From Candidatus Amunia macphersoniae (GTDB lineage Bacteria > Chloroflexota > Dormibacteria > Aeolococcales > Aeolococcaceae): a DNA stretch of 64,000 nt. Below are positions 14,755 to 23,501 of this stretch, piece by piece. Under the pieces are notes generated by a model. That model was given only the letters and a program-made list of their open reading frames with translations, was not told where the DNA came from and did not search any database. The translations under genes and the position numbers were made by a program. Positions within the stretch are counted from its first letter, which is position 1; every line of letters starts with the position of its first letter. The stretch spans positions 1 to 64,000 of the forward strand of contig JAEKNN010000053.1 of assembly GCA_016464795.1 (NCBI GenBank), given 5' to 3'.

Positions 14755-17090
14755 TGGACACCCGCTGGATCGATCCCGAGGTCGACGGCATCTTCGAGGG
14801 TGATCCCGAGCTCACCGAGCTCGCCCACCGGGTCCGCGCGGCCCGCCCCGAGCCGGTGCTCGATCCTCGCTTCCAAGCGGTGCTGCGCGCCCAGCTGATG
14901 CGTGAGGCCCCCGCGGCCCTCGGCTCGCCGGCCGCACCGGCGCGCGTGCCCCGACCGGTCCATGTGCGTGCCGAGCGCATGCGCAGCGATCGCTGGTGGC
15001 GGCGACCCGGCCGGTTCGCCTGGGCGGGCGCCGGGCTCGGGGTGGCGCTGGCCGCAGCGGCAACGGTGGTCACAGTGAGCCGGCCGCCGCTGCAGGATCA
15101 CCAGGTCACGGCGATGTCGCCGGTCGCCCAGCTGCACGCGGTGAGCCCTGACAACGTCATCACCGTCGCCTTCAGCCAGCCGATGAACCAGAGCGCGGTG
15201 GTCGGCGGCCTGCACATCCGTCCGGCCACCGCGGTGACCACGGCCTGGCGGGGCAACGACCTGCTGATCACGCCCACCCATCACCTCGCCGGCAACACGC
15301 CGTACACAGTGACCATCGACAGGAACGCCGCCCAGCCCGTCCGCGGTCAGCCGCCGACGTCCGACATCCACATCAGCTTCGGAACCGCCCCGGTTCCGCC
15401 GTCGGTGCCATCGGTTGCACAGCTCTCCACGCAGACCCTCGGTCCGGTGTCCAACAACTCCCAGGTGCTCGCCGGCGGGGACGGCACGGTGATCGCCACC
15501 TCGTCGACCGCCCCGGTCTCGGGGCCCTCACCAGCGCCCGCGGGCACTCCCTCGCCCTCAGTCTCGCCATCTCCCTCGTCGCGGCCGTCTGGCTCGCCGT
15601 CCGCCTCACCGAGCCCGACCCCCTCCCCTTCACCAAGCGCCAGTTCCAGTCCCAGCGCCAGTGACAGCCCGCAGCCGTCCGCCGGCGGCAAGACACTGGC
15701 CTTCTCGGCCAACGGCAACGTCATCGATCTCGGCCCCTCCGCCTCGTGGGCTGCCCTGTCTCCAAACGGCCTTCAGCTGATCGCCGCCGTGCCGTCGGGT
15801 TCCAGCACCCAGATCGTGCTCGTGCCCCAGCATGGCTCCAACCGCACCATGCTCACCTCGCTGGCCTCGAGCGTCGTCGCCACCGGCTGGCTGGCCAACG
15901 ACACCGCCGTGGTCGCCGAGACCGACCGCATCATCAGTGTCGACCTGCTCGGCCACGTGCGCACCCTGACCACTCTGCCCAGCGGAACCAGGAGCGTGGT
16001 GTTCGCGCCCAGCGGAGGCTATGCATTCGCGGGGTCCACCACCCAGGACGGCCAGCTCATCAACCTGGCCGGCAACGACACCCGACCGCTTCCCGGCAGC
16101 CGCGACAGCGCCGCCTTCAGCGGGGATGGCGCCATGGTTGCCTGGATCGATGGAACCGGGAGCAGCGCACGGTTGGTGACCACCCCGGTGTCACGACAGG
16201 CGGCCGACAGCGTGCCCCTCAATCACCCCGGGGACTCGATCACCGACCTCGCCCTCGACCAGAACGGAACCCACGTCGCGCTCGTCGACCATCCCCAGAG
16301 CGGTACCCCCGAGCTGCAGGTGGTGGCGCTTCCGTCAGGCACCGTCATCGCCAAAGGTCCGCCGGCCCGCGAGCTGGTCTTCAGCCCGCGCGGCAACCGC
16401 CTCCTGTTCGTGTCCGGCGGCCAACTGCAGACGGCGGCTCTCCCAGGGACCACATGGGCACCCGTCAACTCGCTTCCCGACGGAGCCGCCGGCGCGCTGC
16501 AGGCCTTCGTCGACGCACAGGTATCGGGCGATGCCAAGGTTCTGGGCGCACTCGCCGACCCCAGCGTCAACGCGGCGTCCGCCACCCCCCACGGCCTGAC
16601 TCGGGGGTACGTGGTCAGCAACGTCGCCAACCCCGACGGCACAGTTGGGGCCACCGCCCGGCTGATCATCGATCCCAGCGCCGCCCAGCCGGTGGCGTCC
16701 TTCGTGGACGAGACGCTGACGCTGTCGGCCGGCCAGGGTCATGGCGGCGGTTACCTGATCAGTGCGCTCAATGTGAACCCGCCGCACGAGGAGCCGGTGG
16801 GGCCGCACGTGGTCTCGGTCAGCCCGTCGGCGTCCGCCAAGAAGCTGGTGTTGCGGGTGGTCTTCGACAGTGACCTGCGCGAGGCCAGCGTCGGCGGTGC
16901 GATCAGCGTGACCACGGCGGCTGGACGGACGCTGCCGGCCACCACTGCGTACGACGCCAACTCGCGAACCGCCACGGTCACCGTCGACGTGAATGCGAGC
17001 ACACCAGTGAAGGTCAGCGTGGCCACGTCGCTTGTCGATGTCGACGGACAGGCGATGGCCAGCGGGTTCACCGTCAACGCAGGCGGCTGA
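14754..17090 (+). CDS. Large membrane-anchored Ig/propeller-like protein, likely sigma-factor partner
   Basis: 778 residues from ATG 14754. A cytoplasmic tail of about 80 residues (DPELTELAHRVRAARPEPVLDP, and QAVLRAQLM) resembles anti-sigma-type N termini and is followed by one helix (about 86-108). Outside come an SbsA-like Ig domain (PDNVITVAFSQPMN), a Ser/Pro spacer of about 60 residues with SPSPSP-type repeats, then about 300 residues of repeated beta-sheet blades resembling a propeller. A second Ig-like domain closes the protein (LRVVFDSDLREASVGGAI). The inner tail and the coupling to the ECF gene suggest a transmembrane anti-sigma or sensor role. No zinc-binding HxxxCxxC motif is present. 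Confidence 0.7.
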   Translation: MDTRWIDPEVDGIFEGDPELTELAHRVRAARPEPVLDPRFQAVLRAQLMREAPAALGSPAAPARVPRPVHVRAERMRSDRWWRRPGRFAWAGAGLGVALAAAATVVTVSRPPLQDHQVTAMSPVAQLHAVSPDNVITVAFSQPMNQSAVVGGLHIRPATAVTTAWRGNDLLITPTHHLAGNTPYTVTIDRNAAQPVRGQPPTSDIHISFGTAPVPPSVPSVAQLSTQTLGPVSNNSQVLAGGDGTVIATSSTAPVSGPSPAPAGTPSPSVSPSPSSRPSGSPSASPSPTPSPSPSASSSPSASDSPQPSAGGKTLAFSANGNVIDLGPSASWAALSPNGLQLIAAVPSGSSTQIVLVPQHGSNRTMLTSLASSVVATGWLANDTAVVAETDRIISVDLLGHVRTLTTLPSGTRSVVFAPSGGYAFAGSTTQDGQLINLAGNDTRPLPGSRDSAAFSGDGAMVAWIDGTGSSARLVTTPVSRQAADSVPLNHPGDSITDLALDQNGTHVALVDHPQSGTPELQVVALPSGTVIAKGPPARELVFSPRGNRLLFVSGGQLQTAALPGTTWAPVNSLPDGAAGALQAFVDAQVSGDAKVLGALADPSVNAASATPHGLTRGYVVSNVANPDGTVGATARLIIDPSAAQPVASFVDETLTLSAGQGHGGGYLISALNVNPPHEEPVGPHVVSVSPSASAKKLVLRVVFDSDLREASVGGAISVTTAAGRTLPATTAYDANSRTATVTVDVNASTPVKVSVATSLVDVDGQAMASGFTVNAGG

Positions 17091-17120
17091 GCTTCGCCGC
17101 GAGGACGTAGCATGATCGCC

Positions 17121-18149
17121 GTGGCGAAGGAGACCGGCGGGAAGTACGTCGAACCGGGCGGCGAGTTCAACAGGGACGAGCAGTACATCTCCACCCGGAT
17201 CACCGCCGACGGCCGCGACAGCTACCCCGTCGAGCCGGGGCGTTATCGCCTGATCGTCAGCCGTGCCTGTCCGTGGGCCAACAGGTCGATCATCGTGCGC
17301 CGGCTGCTGGGGCTCGAGAAGGTGCTGTCGATGGGTGTTGCGGGCCCCACTCACGACAAGCGCAGCTGGACATTCGACCTCGATCCCGGCGGTCGCGACC
17401 CGGTCCTGGGGATCGAGCGGCTGCAAGAGGCGTTCTTGGCGCGGACTCCCGGCTACGACCGCGGCATCACGGTCCCCGCAATCGTCGACATCCCCACCGG
17501 CGCGGTGGTGACCAACGACTTCCACCAGATCACCCTCGATCTGATCACCGAATGGCGCGCCCACCATCGAGCCGGGGCGCCTGACCTCTATCCGCCGCCG
17601 CTGCGCGACGAGATGGACAAGGTCATGCGCTTGGTGCTCGGCGACGTCAACAACGGGGTGTACAGGTGCGGGTTCGCCGGCAGCCAGGACGCGTACGAGA
17701 GGGCCTACCAACGGCTGTTCCACCGACTCGACTGGCTGTCGGAGCGGCTCGAGGGCAGGCGGTACCTGATGGGTGACATCATCACCGAGGCCGATGTGCG
17801 CCTGTTCACCACGCTGGTGCGTTTCGACGCCGTGTACCACGGGCACTTCAAGTGCAACCGGCAGAAGTTGAGCGAGATGCGGGTGCTGTGGGCGTATGCG
17901 CGCGACCTGTATCAGACACCAGGATTTGGCGATACCATCGACTTCGACCACATCAAGCGCCACTACTACCAGGTACAGCGCGACATCAACCCGGCCGGTA
18001 TCGTTCCGGTCGGGCCCGACCTGCACGGATGGCTGACCGAGCACGGTCGGGAGTCGCTCGGTGGCATGCCATTTGGCGATGGCACTCCTCCACCACCGCC
18101 ACCCCCGGGGGAGGCTGTCCCTGCGGAGCACAGTCCACTGGCGGCTTGA
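17121..18149 (+). CDS. Glutathionyl-hydroquinone reductase-like (ECM4/YqjG family) protein
   Basis: 342 residues from GTG 17121. ATG 17112 is possible, but a TAGCAT box at 17108-17113 overlaps it and lies 7 nt before the GTG. The thioredoxin-like half has the catalytic Cys in SRACPWANR. The helical half holds LYPPPLRDEMDKV, NNGVYRCGFA and YLMGDIITEADVRLF, all typical of xenobiotic-class GSTs that reduce S-conjugated hydroquinones. The last 30 residues are a Pro-rich tail (GTPPPPPPPGE). If this organism uses a thiol other than glutathione, the co-substrate would differ. Confidence 0.85.
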   Translation: MAKETGGKYVEPGGEFNRDEQYISTRITADGRDSYPVEPGRYRLIVSRACPWANRSIIVRRLLGLEKVLSMGVAGPTHDKRSWTFDLDPGGRDPVLGIERLQEAFLARTPGYDRGITVPAIVDIPTGAVVTNDFHQITLDLITEWRAHHRAGAPDLYPPPLRDEMDKVMRLVLGDVNNGVYRCGFAGSQDAYERAYQRLFHRLDWLSERLEGRRYLMGDIITEADVRLFTTLVRFDAVYHGHFKCNRQKLSEMRVLWAYARDLYQTPGFGDTIDFDHIKRHYYQVQRDINPAGIVPVGPDLHGWLTEHGRESLGGMPFGDGTPPPPPPPGEAVPAEHSPLAA

Positions 18150-18690
18150 GAGCTGTCGCCCAAGAACCGGTCGCGACCGAACGGTTGGAGCTGGTGCTGC
18201 TCGGCGCCGACACACTGCGCGCGTTGCTGCGGGCTGATCGCGGGGGAGCGTCGCTGATTCAGAGACTTCGCCTGCCCGGGGAGTTTCCCGCGTCGCCAGA
18301 CGTGAGGTTCCTGACGATTCAGCTTGGACACGTCGAGAACCACCCGGAGAGCCGCGGCTGGTGTGCTCGCGCAATCGTCCGCGTGATGACGGCGAGGTGG
18401 TCGGCCATTGCGGGTTCCATGGTCCGCCGGCGGCCGTCGGCAGGGCCGAGGTTGGCTACACGGTGTTCGCTGCACATCGTCGACGGGGATACGCGAGCGA
18501 AGCGGTGGGTGCGCTTGTGGAGTGGGCACAGCGACAGGCTGAGCGCACCGTGTTTGCCAGCGTCGCACCGGACAACACGGCATCGCTGGCTGTGGTTCGC
18601 AAGCTCGGCTTTGTTCAGACTGGCACGCAGATCGACGCGGAGGATGGCGAGGAGCTGGTGTTCGAGCTGGCATTGACGGGCGGGGCATGA
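18146..18690 (+). pseudogene. GNAT acetyltransferase interrupted by a frameshift
   Basis: The N-terminal half (VATERLELVLL through HPESRGWCARAIVR) and the C-terminal half (DDGEVVGHCGFHG through LVVR-type LAVVRKLGFVQTG) of one RimJ/RimL-like GNAT lie in different frames. They join at about 18380-18386, where one base appears missing: CGCGTGATGACGG would need an extra base to read R-R-D-D-G. The acetyl-CoA loop AAHRRRGYASEAV is intact in the second part. The TTG at 18146 overlaps the previous stop. It is either a recent pseudogene or a sequencing/assembly error, and codon use on both sides remains gene-like. Confidence 0.7.
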
Positions 18691-18710
18691 CGTCAGGGAC
18701 GTCCCCACCC

Positions 18711-19061
18711 TCAATGGCGCAGCCGGGTCTCACCGATGTCGTTGTGGTCCATGCCGAAGTAGTGAGCGACCTCGTGGAGCACGGTGTCGGTCACCTGGTC
18801 CACAAGCTCAGCGTGGGTGGAGCACCAACGCTCGATGTGCCTCTGCAGCAGCACGATTCGCTTCGGGAAGTCGTCGCCACCTTCATAGAACCCGAGCACA
18901 TGCTCATCGATGTCCTCCTCGCGGTCGCTCTCGGTGGCTGCAGACTGGATGGTGATGAGCAGGTTGTCGTCATCCAGGCGTGCGCGCAGGGACTCTGGGA
19001 TGGTGTCGAGCGCAGCCGCGGCGATGCGCTCGAACTCGTCGACGGAGACGTGAAACGGCAT
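18711..19061 (-). CDS. Small zincin-type metallopeptidase-family protein
   Basis: 116 residues with HExxH in VLHEVAHYFGMDH, where the third ligand is likely the His/Asp just after. Upstream comes VLGFYEGGDDFPKRIVLLQRHI, characteristic of the short 'possibl zinc metallo-peptidase' (DUF1025) family. Length is normal for that family. The physiological substrate is unknown. It is convergent with the frameshifted GNAT. Confidence 0.8.
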   Translation of the reverse strand: MPFHVSVDEFERIAAAALDTIPESLRARLDDDNLLITIQSAATESDREEDIDEHVLGFYEGGDDFPKRIVLLQRHIERWCSTHAELVDQVTDTVLHEVAHYFGMDHNDIGETRLRH

Positions 19062-19151
19062 CTGCGCAAGTATCCTGCGGCGCGCAGAAAGTGACGACGG
19101 CTCCGGTGGAGATGGGGCGGAGGAAGCGGCAAGCCGCTGGCCGGCGCTGCA

Positions 19152-19682
19152 CTACGCCGGGCTCGTTCCGCGGAAGGCTGCGTTATCCGGGTGAGCGAGC
19201 TCCAGCGCGTTGCCGAGGGCCGGCCAGAACCCGGGTGAGGTCGCCGCCCAGGAGGCCGTGGCACGCACGCCGCGCACTGTTTGGCAACCCGTCGCGTCCA
19301 CGGTGATCAGTGCGAACTGCTCGCCGCCCGCCGACAACTCCACGCTGTAGCTGATTCCGAAGTCTGCCGGGCAGTTGATCACTCCCGTGGGCATCGCCGG
19401 AAGCCCACACAACGCCCGGGCTGCACCCTGCACCCGCGCCGGTGCCGTCACCGTCACCAGCGCCGGGAAGTCGAAACGGAAGTGATTCTGCGGAAAAGAG
19501 TCGGTCCGCTGCACCACCATCTTGTCGAGTTGTGGCACGCTCCCGCACGGCGAGGGGGCGCCGCTGTCCGGAGCCACGGTGTCCCCGCATCCGGCCAGTG
19601 CCACTCCCATGGCGATGATCGACAGCGCGACGCGCCAGCCTCGCAGGGGAGAGCACGTGGACCGGCGTCGCCTCGGCATCAT
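19152..19682 (-). CDS. Putative lipoprotein
   Basis: 176 residues. A basic N terminus (MMPRRRRS), a hydrophobic segment and the lipobox LAGC with Cys near residue 32 indicate lipidation and export. The mature part has four further Cys (SPCGSV, ALCGLP, INCPADF, TGCQTV), probably in two disulfides. An AGGTGAGG ribosome-binding site lies directly upstream. No family is recognised. Confidence 0.65.
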   Translation of the reverse strand: MMPRRRRSTCSPLRGWRVALSIIAMGVALAGCGDTVAPDSGAPSPCGSVPQLDKMVVQRTDSFPQNHFRFDFPALVTVTAPARVQGAARALCGLPAMPTGVINCPADFGISYSVELSAGGEQFALITVDATGCQTVRGVRATASWAATSPGFWPALGNALELAHPDNAAFRGTSPA

Positions 19683-19819
19683 CGCCTCACCTCACTGACA
19701 CGCATAGGAGACACAACTCGACAGGGACGCGCAGAGTTCGCGCCGGGAAACCCACAGCTGCCTGGGCATTGGACGCCATTCTGGTCAGAGTTCGCGTGCG
19801 GAGTACAGTGGTTGCCGCG

Positions 19820-20206
19820 ATGAACGCGAGCAGCCGGTCGAGCAGGGCGCTGGCGCTGCTCGGGTGTGTGGCTGTGCTGGCGACGTTCGTCGCCTACTCG
19901 CTCCTGCTGCAGCAGCAGGCAACCGATCTCGGCGAGTCGCCGGGCGGACCGTTCGGGGCGCTGCGCGGAGCGCCGACCTGGGTTCTCGCCGCGCTGGCGG
20001 CGTCCGCCGCGGCGGACGGGGCGGCGATCTGGCTTCCCCCGGGTCGCGGCCGCCGGATGCTCCTCTTGGGGACCGCCGTGGTGCTCGCCGCAGTCGGGGT
20101 GGTGGCGACCTTCTCGATTGGCCTTCCGCTTCTGCTGGCGGCAGGGCTGACCGCGGGAGCGGGTGCCCAGGATCCGGGCCGCGACCGCCTGAGGCGAAGC
20201 GCGTGA
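19820..20206 (+). CDS. Small integral membrane protein
   Basis: 128 residues from ATG 19820, with a TACAGT box 10 nt upstream. There are about four hydrophobic segments: ALALLGCVAVLATFVAYSLL, WVLAALAASAAADGAAIWL, MLLLGTAVVLAAVGVVATF and LPLLLAAGLTAGAG. No motif or family is recognised. It is divergent from the putative lipoprotein. Confidence 0.55.
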   Translation: MNASSRSSRALALLGCVAVLATFVAYSLLLQQQATDLGESPGGPFGALRGAPTWVLAALAASAAADGAAIWLPPGRGRRMLLLGTAVVLAAVGVVATFSIGLPLLLAAGLTAGAGAQDPGRDRLRRSA

Positions 20207-20222
20207 GCTGCGCTGGATTGCG

Positions 20223-21029
20223 TTGGGTGATGAGGTCGGTGGTTCGAGCTTGGCGGCGGGGCTCGAGTCAGTACCACGCGCTCTCGGTGCCGCGCTGGTG
20301 ATTCCGTTTCTCAACAGTGTCGAGCACGTCGCCACGCTGCGCGAGCGCTTTCCGGCGGATGCGGTGGCACCGGCGACGATTCGGGTGGAGGCGACGCGGG
20401 TCGCGGCCGGGGAGATCGAGCATGCCAGTCCGTTCGCGTTGGTGGAGTTGGCCGCGAGCGGGGCCAACGCCGAACGCGTGGAGCGGGTTGCCGCCGCGCT
20501 GCGGGGCGCCGGTGTCGACGTGAATGTCCGCACCGACGAGACGGCGATGTTGTGGGAGAAGCTGGCACTCCTGGCCCCTCTGGCCCTACTGACCACATGG
20601 GCAGCGGCGCCGGTGGGGACGGTGAGGGTTGAGCACCGCGGCGACATGGTTGCCTGCGTTGCTGAGGTGGCAGAGGTCGCCCGCTCGGAGGGAGCGCACG
20701 TTCACAGCGACCACCTGCTCGCCATCATCGACGGGGTACCGGAGAGCATGCAGTCGTCGATGCAACGCGATGCGGCGGCGGGGCGTCCGACGGAGTTGGA
20801 GGCGATCGGCGGGGCGGTGTTGCGAGCAGCCGGTCGAGTCGGGATCGCGGTGCCGGTGACCCAGCGCCTGGTGGACTCTCTGCGCGAGCGGGAGCGCATG
20901 GTCGGCGCACCCGGGGGCCTGATCACCTTCCGGGCGAACCGCCCACCGACCGAGCGCGCGGGCGGGCCGGCGTTCGCATCGTTCAGGGTTCCCCCCGCAC
21001 CTGACTCCTTCGCAGACCGTCAGTGGTGA
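20223..21029 (+). pseudogene. panE: 5'-truncated ketopantoate reductase-like gene
   Basis: The region encodes the second half of a ketopantoate reductase-family protein: ALVIPFLNSVEHV, then the C-terminal helical domain with MLWEKLALLAPLALLTTW (the family's catalytic/substrate Lys) and ELEAIGGAVLRAAGRVGIAVPVT. The N-terminal NADP-binding Rossmann half, with its GxGxxG loop and about 90 residues, is absent, and no start codon with a ribosome site fits. A direct-repeat copy (20229-20258) sits exactly at the truncation, which suggests a rearrangement. Probably non-functional as a reductase. Confidence 0.65.
20229..20258. repeat. Imperfect direct repeat, copy A
   Basis: Contains the 18-mer GGTTCGAGCTTGGCGGCG, shared exactly with 21252-21269. 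The match extends upstream through GATGA..GGTC with a 2-nt gap and two mismatches. Copy A lies at the broken 5' edge of the panE fragment. Confidence 0.7.
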
Positions 21030-21214
21030 TGGCTGTGCCGGCCGAGGGTCTCCACGGGGGTCGCGCCGGGGCGGGTCCACTGTGGTACAGGGCGGCTGGC
21101 CGGGCCCCAGGTGGCGTTGCCGTCCGCGTCCGAGCGCCAGTACCAGCAGATCGGCGAGCCATGCCCACCGACCGGCGAATCGGCCGCAGCGGCCTCGGGC
21201 CAGCCCTCGGGCAA
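21020..21214 (-). CDS. Possible small Trp/His-containing ORF
   Basis: 64 codons from TTG with a plausible protein-like composition (PEGWPEAAAADS, ICWYWRSDADGNATWGPA, and a GRHSHHH tail). It fills most of the gap between the panE fragment and the methyltransferase gene. The frame stays open upstream into the methyltransferase gene, so it could also be a C-terminal gene fragment. No family is recognised and no ribosome site is evident. Confidence 0.25.
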   Translation of the reverse strand: MPEGWPEAAAADSPVGGHGSPICWYWRSDADGNATWGPASRPVPQWTRPGATPVETLGRHSHHH

Positions 21215-21238
21215 CAGGGTTTGATCTCGAGCGCGGCG

Positions 21239-21269
21239 ATGACAGGTCAGCGGTTCGAGCTTGGCGGCG
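21239..21269. repeat. Imperfect direct repeat, copy B
   Basis: Second copy of the repeat at 20229-20258. It overlaps the last codons of the methyltransferase gene, which may be where the repeat sequence came from. Confidence 0.7.
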
Positions 21270-21990
21270 TGCGCAGCAGGCGCATCTCCACCGGAATGCG
21301 CAGAGTTCCGTCGGCGCCTTCGAACGGCGCGAGCAGTGTGGAGAAGCGTCGGCGCACTGTGGCTGATGCACCGTCAGGGGTGGTGAGGGGGAACTGCTCC
21401 AGAGCGGTCCACAGCTGTTCGGCGCTGTCGAAGCGCGCGACGTCCGCGAGGGGCGTCGCTGTCCACCGGGGGGGCAGTTCCACGGGATCGGTCATCCGCA
21501 GATGTGCTGGCGCGTCCCCGGTGACGTCGGTCCACGCGCGTGCAAGCAGGTCTTCGGGTGCGGGGCATCGTTCGCCGGCCACGATCGCAGCCGCCTGGTG
21601 GGCGACACGCTGCATCTCGGCCAGCGCGGGTGTTCCTCCAACCACTGCGGTGACGCGCAAGAGCGAGACCGCGACGTCGAATTCGCCATCGCCAAACGGC
21701 AGTTGGTGGGATGGCGCAGAGGTGACCTGGGCGCGGACCCGCGCACTGCGCAGTTCGTCCTCGAGCATCCGCGCGGCGTCGCCACCGCCGTTAAGTGGCT
21801 CAGCCGATCCCTCTTCCAGAGCCACGAGTGAACCGTTCGGGCCCAGCACGGTCGCCAGCCGTCGGCTGAGCACGCCAGCGCCGCCGAACACGTCGAGGAC
21901 GCGCATACCCGGCAGGATTCCGGCTGCGTCGACGAGCTGTTCCGCCAGCGGGCCCAGGAGCGCAGCTGCGTAGATCCGGCTCCATGTCAT
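21247..21990 (-). CDS. SAM-dependent methyltransferase
   Basis: 247 residues of a class I Rossmann methyltransferase. Motif I is MRVLDVFGGAGVLSRRLA. An acidic residue in LVALEEGS ends beta-2. FGDGEFDVAVSLLRV corresponds to motif II/post-II. The C-terminal part (ELPPRWTATPLADVARF) is typical of UbiE/menaquinone-type arrangements, but the substrate is unknown. It is the last gene on the minus strand before the truncated panE. Confidence 0.75.
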   Translation of the reverse strand: MTWSRIYAAALLGPLAEQLVDAAGILPGMRVLDVFGGAGVLSRRLATVLGPNGSLVALEEGSAEPLNGGGDAARMLEDELRSARVRAQVTSAPSHQLPFGDGEFDVAVSLLRVTAVVGGTPALAEMQRVAHQAAAIVAGERCPAPEDLLARAWTDVTGDAPAHLRMTDPVELPPRWTATPLADVARFDSAEQLWTALEQFPLTTPDGASATVRRRFSTLLAPFEGADGTLRIPVEMRLLRTPPSSNR

Positions 21991-22058
21991 CGGGTCACAC
22001 CGTCCGCGTCCGCGTCATCGCGTCCTGCACGTCACCAGCACGTGACATGTCGCGGACG

Positions 22059-23501
22059 TCAGCCGACGGATACCGCCGCCGCCGCGATCGCGGCAGCGCG
22101 CGCCGGATCGCGGAGCACACGCATGAAGGGCTGGCGACGCTCCTCCCACACCTCGGCGGCAGCCACCAGCTGCGGATGACCGTCGATGAAGTGGGTGGTG
22201 TAGGTTCCGGCGGCAAAGTCTGGGTCATCGAGGATGGCGAGGTGGTACGCGATGTTGGTGCTGATGCCGGTGATCGCGTACTCGAGCAGGGCGCGGCGCA
22301 TCCGGGCGATGGCCAGCTCTCGCGTCGGGCCCCAGACGATCAGCTTGGCGATCATCGGGTCGTAGTTCGGCGACACCATCCCGGGGGCGGCGAGCGCTGA
22401 GTCGACGCGCACGCCCGGGCCGCTCGGCTCCCGATAGCCCGTCACCTGTCCGGGTGCCGGCATGAAGTTCTTGGCGTACTTCTCGGCGTTGACACGGCAC
22501 TCGATGGCGTGTCCGCGCGGCACCAACTCCTCTTGGCGCAGCTCCAGTCGCTCACCGGCGGCGATGCGCAGTTGCTCGACCACCAGGTCGACCCCGTACA
22601 CCAGCTCGGTCACCGGATGCTCGACCTGCAGGCGGGTGTTCATCTCCAGGAAGAAGAACTCGCCGTTGCTGTAGATGAACTCCACTGTGCCGGCATTGAC
22701 GTAACCCACCGCGCGCGCCGCGGTGACCGCCGCCTCACCCATGCGCGCGCGCGTGGCTGCGTCGATGATCGGCGACGGCGCCTCCTCGAGGATCTTCTGG
22801 TGGCGGCGCTGAATCGAGCACTCGCGTTCGCCGAGATGGACGACGTTGCCGTGGGTGTCGGCGAGCACCTGGATCTCGATGTGTCGTGGCGATTCGACGT
22901 ATCGCTCCAGGAACACTGTGGCATTGCCGAAGGCGCGCTGAGCTGTGCTCTGGGCGATCTCCAGGCCCTCACGCAGCTCGACCTCGTCGCGCGCCACCCG
23001 CATGCCAATGCCCCCCCCACCGGCGGATGCCTTGATCAGCACCGGATAGCCGACCTCGCCGGCTGCAGCCACGGCTGCGTCGACGTCCTCGAGCGCGTCA
23101 CTGCCGGGCACGATCGGCACCCCGCTGTCGGACATGCGCTGCCGCGCCGGCACCTTCTCACCCATCGCGGCCATCGCTTCCGGCGTGGGTCCGATGAAGG
23201 TGATGCCGTGGTCGGCGCACGCCCGCGCGAACGCCTGGTTCTCACTGAGGAAGCCGTAACCAGGATGAACGGCCTGGGCGCCGGTGGCGAGAGCTGCCTC
23301 GATGATCCTGTCGATCACCAGGTACGACTGCGCCGAAGGTGCCGGCCCGATCTCCACAGCCTCGTCGGCGAGCAGCGCGAACGCGGCGGTGCGATCCGCC
23401 TCGCTGTGCACAGCGACGGTGGCGATGCCGAGGTCGCGGCAGCCGCGGATCACGCGCAGGGCGATCTCGCCCCGGTTGGCGACCAGCACCTTGGTGAACA
23501 T
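22059..23501 (-). CDS. accC: Biotin carboxylase subunit
   Basis: 480 residues, normal for AccC/PycA. The N-terminal domain begins VLVANRGEIALRVIR. HPGYGFLSEN, GEKVPARQ (nucleotide Lys), the glycine-rich KASAGGGGIGMR, HLGERECSIQRRHQK and the catalytic FLEMNTRLQVEHPVTE are all present, so the ATP-dependent carboxylation of biotin should work. Its start overlaps the stop of the carrier/carboxyltransferase gene (TGATG). The two therefore probably form one two-subunit biotin enzyme, even though the partner's carboxyltransferase site is abnormal. Confidence 0.95.
   Translation of the reverse strand: MFTKVLVANRGEIALRVIRGCRDLGIATVAVHSEADRTAAFALLADEAVEIGPAPSAQSYLVIDRIIEAALATGAQAVHPGYGFLSENQAFARACADHGITFIGPTPEAMAAMGEKVPARQRMSDSGVPIVPGSDALEDVDAAVAAAGEVGYPVLIKASAGGGGIGMRVARDEVELREGLEIAQSTAQRAFGNATVFLERYVESPRHIEIQVLADTHGNVVHLGERECSIQRRHQKILEEAPSPIIDAATRARMGEAAVTAARAVGYVNAGTVEFIYSNGEFFFLEMNTRLQVEHPVTELVYGVDLVVEQLRIAAGERLELRQEELVPRGHAIECRVNAEKYAKNFMPAPGQVTGYREPSGPGVRVDSALAAPGMVSPNYDPMIAKLIVWGPTRELAIARMRRALLEYAITGISTNIAYHLAILDDPDFAAGTYTTHFIDGHPQLVAAAEVWEERRQPFMRVLRDPARAAAIAAAAVSVG

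Noticed and set aside
15534-15680. Ser/Pro tandem considered as a DNA repeat or frameshift.
   Set aside because: The frame is continuous and the pattern is a protein stalk linking two exported domains.
16335-18374. 679-codon open frame on the minus strand.
   Set aside because: It runs antisense across the sigma-partner and reductase genes, has no family motif, and reflects high GC at codon position three of the real genes.
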